From contig QEUM01000005.1 of assembly GCA_003577165.1 (NCBI GenBank), positions 103,678-167,677 of the forward strand: DNA of 64,000 nt. The letters are read 5' to 3'. Source of the stretch: Armatimonadota bacterium (GTDB lineage Bacteria > Armatimonadota > Fimbriimonadia > Fimbriimonadales > ATM1). The notes below the pieces were generated by a model, which worked only from the letters and a program-made list of their open reading frames with translations, was not told the DNA's origin and searched no databases. Positions 57,107-64,000 of this stretch are shown here, in pieces (the stretch's first letter is position 1; each line of letters starts with the position of its first letter). The translations under genes and the position numbers were made by a program.

Positions 57107-57565
57107 CTAAATCCCGCGCTTTCCGCGAGCACGCGCGCGACCGATGTACTCCCGAGCGAGATACTCGGCGTCCACCTCGAGGTCGCCGAAACGCCAGCAG
57201 CCCGCGACCGGAAGTGCGACGGCTTCCCTCCCGGACCGAAGCGTTACGAACGTCGAGGACTCCCTCACCTCGCTGCCGGCGTTGCACTCCAAGACCTTAC
57301 GAAAGAACGGAGAAGCCGCTTCGACGCGCCCCCCCTCAAACGTGAGCGACGTGAAGCGCGATGTCTGCTCATACGCGAGCCGAAAGAGCACAGCCTGCGT
57401 AGCCAACACGAGCGGCGCGCAAAACCACGCCGCCTTCGGCAAGCCTCCCTTGCACCGCATCCAGAAAGAGAACGTAAGAACGCCCATGAAGAGGGCGATC
57501 AGCGCCGGGACGCAAACGGCCAGCAGGTCCACGATTCCCGCGTCCGCTCTGAAACTGTGCTGCAC
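57107..57565 (-). CDS. Small membrane protein of unknown function
   Basis: 152 residues from GTG 57565. Two hydrophobic segments (LLAVCVPALIALFMGVLTFSFW and AAWFCAPLVLATQAVLFRLAY) precede a soluble C-terminal domain with a beta-rich, PH-like look (SLTFEGGRVEAAS, STFVTLRSGREAVALP). Family not recognised. It lies just downstream of nrfA on the same strand (60 bp), so it may be co-transcribed, and converges with rseP at a 3-bp gap. Confidence 0.55.
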   Translation of the reverse strand: MQHSFRADAGIVDLLAVCVPALIALFMGVLTFSFWMRCKGGLPKAAWFCAPLVLATQAVLFRLAYEQTSRFTSLTFEGGRVEAASPFFRKVLECNAGSEVRESSTFVTLRSGREAVALPVAGCWRFGDLEVDAEYLAREYIGRARARGKRGI

Positions 57566-57625
57566 GATGCTCGCCTCTCTCTTTTCGAAGACGCGTCGAG
57601 CCTCGCCGCGAATTCGGGCGAGAGT

Positions 57626-59089
57626 CTAACCGCCGGCTTTAGCCTTTTCGGCAGCCCGCTTCTCGGCCGCCTCCTTGGCGGCCGCGGCCGCCTTCGCCGC
57701 GTCAACGAACGGCTTAATATACGCTTGCGCCTTCTCCTTCGAAGCCACATCCGGCACAGTTGCCGGCTCGAACGCGCCCTTCTTGGCCCGAATCCTGGCA
57801 ATTTCTACCAGCCCGTCCGAGGCGAAGCCAAGCGCCTTGTCCAACACACGCGCGCACTCCTGAGGCGCGTGGAAGCCCATGCCGTTGTTCGCCGCCACGT
57901 AGTCCCAGTACATCTGCGCTTTAGAAACGAGGGTCCGCACATTGGCGAGTTCATCATCGGAAGCGCCCAACTTCTTCGCGTCTCCGATCTCGAGGTGCAG
58001 AGTCGTGATGGCCTTCTCGGCCCGCTCCAGCATCTCTGCGTGCTTGGCCTGAAGCGAATACACGCGATTGCGGATGTCCTCTTCGCTCCACCGATGGCAC
58101 ACCTGACAGGAGTTCGCGATGTTGAGCAGAGGGCTCCGTACTTGATGGTCAGTGAACTTGATTCCGCCCTCGGACTTGTAGGGCATATGGCAATCAGCGC
58201 ACGAGACTCCGCGATACGCGTGGATGCCTTGCATGTACACCTCGTAGTCGGGGTGCTGCATTTTGATCATCTTCGCGCCGCTGATCGCGTGCGTCCAATC
58301 CACATGCTCCGTCTTGGCGTAATACTCTTCCATGCCTTCGATGCTCATCCCGTCATCCCACGGAAACGTGAGGTACTTATCTTCCTTTCCCTTGAAGTAG
58401 TACTCGACGTGGCATTGCGCGCACACGAGCGATCTCATCTCTTGGTGCGTGGCTTTCGTGATGTCCTTGCCCATCCGTGCGAACGCTTCTTTGAGCGCGG
58501 GGCGGCTGATCTGTAGCGCCATCGTTTCGTTGTTGTGACAGTCGGCGCACCCGATCGGGTTCTTCACTTCGTTCATGAAGGCCGCAAAAGGCGTCTTGTA
58601 AAAGGTCCCAACGCCCTTCTCCGCCATCAACCGAGGAGCGTCAGGCGACTTGCACGTCCAACATGTGCCAGGCGTCTTTTCATCCACGCGCTTCGTCGAA
58701 GTCACGTCGTTGACGGCCCAGTAATGGCCGCGTGGGGAATTGTAACTTCTCGCAAATGGGTATCCCGCCCACATCACGACCAGGTGAGGCTTTTCGGCCA
58801 GGTAATCCACCGTCTTCGAGCCGCCGTACTTCGTCGCCTCTTCGGTCTTCTTCGTCAATTCCCAAGAGTTGTACTCGCGGGGAAAACTCATTCCCCACTT
58901 CGCGTTGTCGGCTTCCCACTCCGCGATCGGCTGAAGGAACTGGAGCCTCGCGACGTGCGACTCTGCCCTGCGCTCGGTGATCGAACTCGCTAATAGCCCA
59001 AGAAGGAACGCGGCGATCGTGCAACCGATAAACACGATCCACCCGATCTTCGCGGACCCTTCCTCTCTCTTCTGACCTGAACGACTCAT
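57626..59089 (-). CDS. nrfA: Ammonia-forming cytochrome c nitrite reductase catalytic subunit
   Basis: 487 residues. An N-terminal membrane anchor (about 14-35, KIGWIVFIGCTIAAFLLGLL) holds the protein on the outer face of the cytoplasmic membrane. Five heme motifs are present: the catalytic CWTCK (143-147, Lys ligand, diagnostic of NrfA) and CADCH (181-185), CAQCH (223-227), CADCH (297-301), CQVCH (328-332). It reduces nitrite to ammonium with six electrons. AAGGAGG lies 10 nt before the ATG. The longer ORF start at 59167 overlaps nrfH. The last 25 residues are an unusual Ala/Lys/Glu-rich tail (AAAAAKEAAEKRAAEKAKAGG-like). Confidence 0.95.
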   Translation of the reverse strand: MSRSGQKREEGSAKIGWIVFIGCTIAAFLLGLLASSITERRAESHVARLQFLQPIAEWEADNAKWGMSFPREYNSWELTKKTEEATKYGGSKTVDYLAEKPHLVVMWAGYPFARSYNSPRGHYWAVNDVTSTKRVDEKTPGTCWTCKSPDAPRLMAEKGVGTFYKTPFAAFMNEVKNPIGCADCHNNETMALQISRPALKEAFARMGKDITKATHQEMRSLVCAQCHVEYYFKGKEDKYLTFPWDDGMSIEGMEEYYAKTEHVDWTHAISGAKMIKMQHPDYEVYMQGIHAYRGVSCADCHMPYKSEGGIKFTDHQVRSPLLNIANSCQVCHRWSEEDIRNRVYSLQAKHAEMLERAEKAITTLHLEIGDAKKLGASDDELANVRTLVSKAQMYWDYVAANNGMGFHAPQECARVLDKALGFASDGLVEIARIRAKKGAFEPATVPDVASKEKAQAYIKPFVDAAKAAAAAKEAAEKRAAEKAKAGG

Positions 59090-59093
59090 TCGA

Positions 59094-59678
59094 TTACTGG
59101 CCCTCCTTCTGGCCTTCGCCCGCGAACCATCGGGGAACGACGGGCGTAACTGGGGGAACGGCGGCATTCGGCGTGCTGCTCAGACTTGACGGCCTGCCGT
59201 GCGGAACTTCTCGATGGCAATCCATGCAGGCCCGGTCGAAATCGTGCCCGATCGGAGTGCGGGCGTTTCCGACGAGGTCTACGTGGCAGCGGATGCAATT
59301 CTCCTGAATGACTTCGTGAGACTCGCGCGTTGCCCGAATCACCTGTGGCTCCATCCGGAATGTGAAGAGGAACGAGTGCCTCGCTCCATCCTTCATTTTG
59401 AACCAGTACTTCCGTGCTGCGGAATCGTGCGGGACATGGCAGTCGTTGCACGTCGTCACCCGTGCGTGGCTCGAGTGCCGCCACGTCGCGTACTGCGGAG
59501 TCATGATGTGACAGTTGATGCAGGCGGTGGGATCGTCGCTCAGGTAACTGGCGGCCTCCGACAGGTGAAAGACGTACCCGCTCAAGCCGACGAACACGCC
59601 GGCCGAACAGAACGCCGCAACCCTGAGCCTCGGCGGAACCCCTTGGAGCGTCAGGACCCGAATCAGCGCGCCCGCCAT
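59094..59678 (-). CDS. nrfH: Cytochrome c nitrite reductase small subunit (quinol dehydrogenase)
   Basis: 194-residue NapC/NirT-type membrane tetraheme cytochrome. One membrane helix (about 19-38, RVAAFCSAGVFVGLSGYVFH) and four heme motifs CINCH (53-57), CNDCH (77-81), CIRCH (128-132), CMDCH (151-155). It takes electrons from menaquinol and passes them to NrfA. The gene ends 4 nt before the nrfA start, so nrfHA is one operon. AGGGGAGG touches the ATG directly, which is poor spacing, and TAGGAT ends 8 nt upstream, so a leaderless start is possible. Confidence 0.92.
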   Translation of the reverse strand: MAGALIRVLTLQGVPPRLRVAAFCSAGVFVGLSGYVFHLSEAASYLSDDPTACINCHIMTPQYATWRHSSHARVTTCNDCHVPHDSAARKYWFKMKDGARHSFLFTFRMEPQVIRATRESHEVIQENCIRCHVDLVGNARTPIGHDFDRACMDCHREVPHGRPSSLSSTPNAAVPPVTPVVPRWFAGEGQKEGQ

Positions 59679-59686
59679 CCTCCCCT

Positions 59687-59692
59687 ATCCTA
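59687..59692 (-). promoter_or_regulatory. Possible -10 box for nrfHA
   Basis: TAGGAT on the minus strand (4/6), ending 8 nt before the ATG at 59678, in the 57-nt gap after mcrC. Confidence 0.3.
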
Positions 59693-59735
59693 CTCGCTCC
59701 TCCCAGCCAACTCTTGCGCGACCCTCGGACTGACC

Positions 59736-60809
59736 TTATGGAAGGCCCTTTTCGCCTGGCGCAACCCACCGCTTGGAATCGAGGATACTGAGCAGGCTCA
59801 CCTCGATTTCAGACCAGTGACCGCTAAGGTCGATCGTCCGCGCTTGCAATGGAAAGTCATGCAGCTTCTCATGAACCGACACGACGTCGCCTACGAGCGG
59901 ATAGAGCAATACCCCTGACACTCTCTTATCTCCTTGGATCACCATTCTAGCGTTGGCAAGGTAGGCGAACATCTGGTTCACATGGCCTGAATGGAGCTTC
60001 AGTCGGCTGCTGTCCCACCGGTCACGCTCCAGAGCCGTCTTGTAGTACTTCGCGTCAATGACGATGACCTGATCCCTACTCTCCAGCCAAACATCCGTCC
60101 GCATCTGTGGAAGCATGGATGGCGAAGACACTCGCGAGCCGTGCCAGGACAAGTTCTTCGCCTGAACTCTGAACCCCGCAGCGTGCCTCTTATAAAAGTT
60201 GAGCAGGAACTTCTCCCAGAGCTTCGCCATGGGGCCGTCCTCGCGTAGGAAGTCTCTGAATCGGTGGGTGCCTGTCCTCTCGTCGGGAAGCAGCGACTCA
60301 TAGACTATGGTGCACACGTCCATCAGAAATCGATAAACTCGTGCGTTCGCACCCAACTGGACTCTCCGAAACACCTGTTCGTTGAGTTCCACTCTCCTAA
60401 TGTCAGGTAACGCGTTTGCGATGGAGATCAATCGATGACGAAGATCGGGCTCGATATCCTCCACATGAGCCAATGCATGAAGCGTTGATTTGAGTATCTG
60501 GTTGTGGAGGACGTCATGAGTCAGCTCTGCGACGTCGATAGCGAGGACGCGTCGCGGAATCAAGGAACGGCGCACGGACTCGGCAAAGTCGATTCTGCCT
60601 CGAACCACCTTGCTGTCGTAGGTTGACTCGACGTAGCCCTGATCGAGACCCCTGCGAAGCAGAATGCTCGTTTCCTCAATCAGCAGGCGTGCAAAGAGAT
60701 CTTGAACTTTTGCGGTCGGCTCTGCACCGACCGATGTGTAGCCGCGCATCGGCAAGACGTCCGACGCGTAGGCCAGAAGATAATAGAGATTAGCGATCGG
60801 AATCGACAT
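59736..60809 (-). CDS. mcrC: McrC-like subunit of a McrBC-type restriction system
   Basis: 357 residues. N-terminus IPIANLYYLLAYASDVL is the McrC pattern; the C-terminal PD-(D/E)xK nuclease core is visible as MRTDVWL (Asp239) followed by VIVIDAKYYK (Asp252, Lys254), preceded by the KLWEKFLLNFYKRH helix. In McrBC, McrC cuts DNA when McrB translocates after binding modified sites. Its start overlaps the end of the McrB gene by 20 bp, so expression is coupled. All nuclease residues look intact. Confidence 0.92.
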   Translation of the reverse strand: MSIPIANLYYLLAYASDVLPMRGYTSVGAEPTAKVQDLFARLLIEETSILLRRGLDQGYVESTYDSKVVRGRIDFAESVRRSLIPRRVLAIDVAELTHDVLHNQILKSTLHALAHVEDIEPDLRHRLISIANALPDIRRVELNEQVFRRVQLGANARVYRFLMDVCTIVYESLLPDERTGTHRFRDFLREDGPMAKLWEKFLLNFYKRHAAGFRVQAKNLSWHGSRVSSPSMLPQMRTDVWLESRDQVIVIDAKYYKTALERDRWDSSRLKLHSGHVNQMFAYLANARMVIQGDKRVSGVLLYPLVGDVVSVHEKLHDFPLQARTIDLSGHWSEIEVSLLSILDSKRWVAPGEKGLP

Positions 60810-63336
60810 ACTTCAGGGCATCCCGGCATTCAGCGACCTTTTCGTCCGCGTCGATCCAGTACTCGCCTAATAGCGGGAGGATTTCATGCTCAACCACGGC
60901 AGCAAACCAGGATGTAAAGTCACCGGTAACTCCAACCGGCGGGCAAAAGAAGCTGTGTCCGATCTGGAATCCTTCGCCGAGGTGCCGCCGGTCTTCGCAA
61001 ATGTCCTTGTTGATTTCGCTCATTGTCCTGACGATGTGATCGACCAGGCCTCTGGGCACGCCTCTCGATTCAAGGAACACCCGGAAATGCGGCGACTCGA
61101 ACTGCGGGGCGAGTGACACGAAGCTGAATCTCCTGCGCAGTGCATAGTCGACCATCGCAAGCGACCTGTCAGCAGTATTCATCATGCCTATCACGAAAAG
61201 GTTTTCTGGAACAAAGAACGGGGTAGTCATGTCCCGCTGCGCGAGTTCGTGGCTCTGATAGGAGAGAGTTACAGCATGTCCTGAGCCGCGCTTGTCGGTT
61301 TCGAGGAGCGAAAGAACCTCTCCGAAGATGCGACTCAGGTTTCCGCGGTTGATTTCGTCGATCACCAAGACAAAGTCTCTTGACGGTGCCGATGCGGCTC
61401 GTCGACAGAACTGGAGGAAGCGACCAGGCTGGAGCTCGAAGCCGGACTTCGAAGGGCGCCAGCCCTGCACGAAGTCCTCATAGCTGTAACTCTGGTGAAA
61501 CTGCAACCACTCGACCTGATCGTCGGCTCTGGTGCCAATCAGGCCGTAGGCCAACCGCCTCGCGATAAGCGTCTTGCCGACGCCCGGCGGACCTTGAAGG
61601 ATCAAGTTCTGCTTGGTCTTCAGAAGCTCAAGCCAACTTAACACCAGCTTATGATCGAAGAACAGATCCTGCACAACATCGACGTCCGTGAATGGAACCG
61701 AATAGTCCATGTCGCTGTCCCGTATGAGGGTTGGCGCAACAGGCGACGCGTCTCCGATATGTTGCGCCCATCGCTCCTCCAGCCTCCCCCACGTGTCCGG
61801 CGGAAGGCGCACCGAGGAGGATTGAGGAGTCCACCGGAAGTGTGGATCGATTTCAGACTCAAGGACTTCGATCGGGAGCGGAGGTTGACCAGGCGCGAGC
61901 AGGGCGTCCCATTTCACACGCACATATTGGGCAGACTTTCCAGGCTCCTGGCTCCAGTGAGCCGCAGAGAATACGTCAGATGTCGCGACGCCAGAGCCGA
62001 CGATCCCCTTAGGGGCCTTGCCAACGCGAATCAAGAATAGCCGGTCACCTCGGCAAACATCTCTGTTGCGAACGCTCCAGCGATCCTTGCCGGTTCCGGA
62101 TTCAGTGGGCCGGCCCGATTGAATCGCACGAGCGTCATCAGCCAAGTCATCCCAAGCCCAGTATGTCGGATTCCAAGACAGGAGGAATGCGTTTCTTGCC
62201 GCCGCCCTCCGTTGCTCGGAGTTCCCGGCACCAGTTTCGGATCTACTGCCTGTGTATTCCCACGAAGTCAACGAAAGCTCGGGAAAGGAGCGGACCGGAA
62301 AGTCTTCGTCCATGAACCGGGTGCGAAGGTCATCCATCAGGCTAAGGTAGTCGCTTGCGCTACAGTATCCCTTTGGGCCAGTGCGGCCAACGCGTACGTT
62401 TAGCACGTTCTCAAGGTACTCGCGAGAATTCCCATCCAGGGTGAGAAAGAACAGCGGGCGTATCCAAAAAAGGCCCATCGTTAGGTTCCATCCCACGCCC
62501 TTCACGCTCATGGCCTCGTCGAAGGCATTTGCGAACTGTTGTCGATCCTGAAAGGAGTCGGAATCGGCGTATCGTAATGCTGATTCGAACAACTCCCAAA
62601 GGAGATCGATGTCACCAGCCCCACGATGGATCTCCCACCAAAAGAACATGGACTTCTGATTGTTAAGGACTGGTATGCCGTCAAACGTCCTTGGAGCCTC
62701 TGCCTCGACACCGAGCAATCCAGCAAGCTCAGCCGCGAGTTTGATTCGGCTGGCGTGCGTGATCCCTCGGTTGAATACTCCCATGACGGTGAACGGGCAG
62801 ATGTCCTTCAGTGGCCCGATGGTCCCATCCTCGTACTGGTCTTTTAAGTAACTCAGCCCTGCAGAACGGCCTGAAAGTTCTTCGATCCCCTTTAGAAGGT
62901 CAGCTCTCCGATTTCGAAAGGCGAGCAGCCCGTTTGCGATCTGTTCGTAAAACGGGACCCAGCCGAACCTGCCGTCACGAGCAGACTGGTCACGGACCTC
63001 ATGTTCCGCCGATTGCACGTGTTCGTTTTCCGCGCGCAATTGCTCCAACCTTGGAATGGCGTCTGCTACTGCCATCTGAAGGCGTTCGCGATCATCTGCG
63101 AACTTGTCCCAAACAGACTGGACGGCCTCTCCTCCGCCGTCAAGACCGCGAAGCTCCGTCGAGGGATCAGAATGACGAAAGTTTGACAGCCGCATGCGCA
63201 CAGAGTCTTGAGTCCGACCCGTTAGCCGTGCTAGTTCCACGAGCTCAGCGTCGTCCCTTGGCACTATCCCCCGCCTCAGATACAGGTCCAGAGCAAGCAC
63301 GTATTCGTCCTCGCTCCACGTTTCGCGTCCAGGCAT
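60790..63336 (-). CDS. mcrB: McrB-like AAA+ GTPase with extra N-terminal modules including an EVE-like domain
   Basis: 848 residues, nearly twice E. coli McrB. Order: a helical domain (about 1-70, WSEDEYVLALDLYLRR...GRTQDSVRMRLSNFRHSDPS) like the N-terminal module of some HNH restriction enzymes. A charged linker follows (80-120), then a domain of unknown fold (about 125-345, FDGIPVLNNQKSMFFWW, VGWNLTMGLFWIRPLFFLTLD) and an EVE/PUA-like modified-base reader (about 383-530, AFLLSWNPTYWAWDDL, RGDRLFLIRVGK, GIVGSGV). The AAA+ motor comes last: Walker A GPPGVGKT (582-589), Walker B VLVIDE (656-661), McrB signature MNTADRS (719-725). It probably recognises methylated or otherwise modified invading DNA. 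TAATCT lies 8 nt before the ATG. Confidence 0.92.
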   Translation of the reverse strand: MPGRETWSEDEYVLALDLYLRRGIVPRDDAELVELARLTGRTQDSVRMRLSNFRHSDPSTELRGLDGGGEAVQSVWDKFADDRERLQMAVADAIPRLEQLRAENEHVQSAEHEVRDQSARDGRFGWVPFYEQIANGLLAFRNRRADLLKGIEELSGRSAGLSYLKDQYEDGTIGPLKDICPFTVMGVFNRGITHASRIKLAAELAGLLGVEAEAPRTFDGIPVLNNQKSMFFWWEIHRGAGDIDLLWELFESALRYADSDSFQDRQQFANAFDEAMSVKGVGWNLTMGLFWIRPLFFLTLDGNSREYLENVLNVRVGRTGPKGYCSASDYLSLMDDLRTRFMDEDFPVRSFPELSLTSWEYTGSRSETGAGNSEQRRAAARNAFLLSWNPTYWAWDDLADDARAIQSGRPTESGTGKDRWSVRNRDVCRGDRLFLIRVGKAPKGIVGSGVATSDVFSAAHWSQEPGKSAQYVRVKWDALLAPGQPPLPIEVLESEIDPHFRWTPQSSSVRLPPDTWGRLEERWAQHIGDASPVAPTLIRDSDMDYSVPFTDVDVVQDLFFDHKLVLSWLELLKTKQNLILQGPPGVGKTLIARRLAYGLIGTRADDQVEWLQFHQSYSYEDFVQGWRPSKSGFELQPGRFLQFCRRAASAPSRDFVLVIDEINRGNLSRIFGEVLSLLETDKRGSGHAVTLSYQSHELAQRDMTTPFFVPENLFVIGMMNTADRSLAMVDYALRRRFSFVSLAPQFESPHFRVFLESRGVPRGLVDHIVRTMSEINKDICEDRRHLGEGFQIGHSFFCPPVGVTGDFTSWFAAVVEHEILPLLGEYWIDADEKVAECRDALKYVDSDR

Positions 63337-63734
<398 letters not shown>

Positions 63735-63969
63735 GCGGCGGCGGCAACCAACCATGAGGGCGAAGCCCTCCAAGGGACGGCTCACACGAACAGCCGAGCC
63801 GCCCCCGGCCGTATCGACTTCGGCCGCAACAAACGACGCAGAAGGCCCCCCGAGGCAGAACCCGCTGGGTACCATTTTCGTCCGAAATTCAAACGACGAA
63901 GGGGTGCAGAGGCCCGGGCGGGTTTCCGACATCGCGACGCGGGTTTCCAGCCCCCGAGGGAGGAGACAA

Positions 63970-64000
63970 GTGTTTCAATGTCCACGTTGCGGCGCAACTC
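63970..64000 (+). CDS. Start of a zinc-ribbon protein (right-truncated)
   Basis: GTG at 63970, 4 nt after a strong GGGAGGAG, opens the frame MFQCPRCGAT and runs off the window. CPRCG is the first half of a zinc ribbon. The 235 bp between tRNA-Ser and this start hold no other gene; two near copies of CGGGTTTCC (about 63919 and 63942) lie upstream. The rest of the protein cannot be told; zinc-ribbon plus kinase, FHA or TPR proteins often begin this way. Confidence 0.45.
   Translation, partial: MFQCPRCGAT

Overview
The window is a compact, protein-dense stretch of a G+C-rich (roughly 55-60% by eye) bacterial chromosome. Two ends are cut: an isomerase-like gene enters from the left, and a gene starting with a zinc-ribbon CxxC begins 31 bases before the right edge. 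Gene content suggests a free-living, flagellated heterotroph, possibly Armatimonadota (Fimbriimonas-like). The clues are many Tat-type Gfo/Idh/MocA oxidoreductases with a DUF1080 protein, LL-diaminopimelate aminotransferase, STN-domain secreted proteins of unknown family and scarce Shine-Dalgarno sites. That assignment is inference; no rRNA is present to confirm it. Three tRNA genes (Gln-CTG, Arg-GCG, Ser-CGA), all with encoded CCA, are present. I see no rRNA, insertion sequence, CRISPR array or prophage.

Layout. 0-10.7 kb: a sugar-use region. A plus-strand pair (Tat-type oxidoreductase, DUF1080 hydrolase) faces a minus-strand run of six genes (SUMF-domain protein, second oxidoreductase, hydroxypyruvate-isomerase-like TIM barrel, and an RbsA/RbsC/RbsB-type ABC importer), followed by ApbE. 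10.7-20 kb: kynureninase, a single-domain response regulator, an ECF sigma factor, a membrane rhodanese, a frameshifted BNR/sortilin-type secreted protein, NadA, an M61 peptidase and a TPR protein. 20-25 kb: glnA flanked by two secreted STN-domain proteins. 25-34 kb: a minus-strand run of YyaL/DUF255 protein, lipoyl acyltransferase (E2), a beta-propeller protein, FolC, and peptide ABC transporter binding protein plus two permeases without ATPases. 34-43 kb: information processing (infC-rpmI-rplT, dnaE, tRNA-Arg, pheS-pheT). 43-52 kb: amino-acid metabolism (Cys/Met PLP enzyme, DAHP synthase, dapL), a UbiD decarboxylase, a GNAT enzyme and an S10-type peptidase. 52-54.5 kb: flagellin, with a 231-bp array of 21-bp repeats beyond its terminator. 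54.5-59.7 kb: tryptophanase, RseP-type site-2 protease, nrfHA nitrite ammonification. 59.7-63.3 kb: an McrBC-type defence pair next to tRNA-Ser.

Most notable observations. (1) At least seven genes have a 5/6 match to TATAAT ending only 6-9 nt before the start codon and no Shine-Dalgarno site, pointing to common leaderless transcription. (2) infC can only be read full length from a non-canonical AUA start and overlaps rpmI by 44 bp. (3) PheT appears to lack the N-terminal OB-fold tRNA-binding domain. (4) McrB carries extra N-terminal modules, including an EVE-like domain. (5) A promoter plus hairpin plus terminator sits in front of glnA. (6) A 21-bp-period minisatellite lies next to the flagellin gene. 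Genes are packed with frequent 4-bp stop/start overlaps and overlapping convergent ends.
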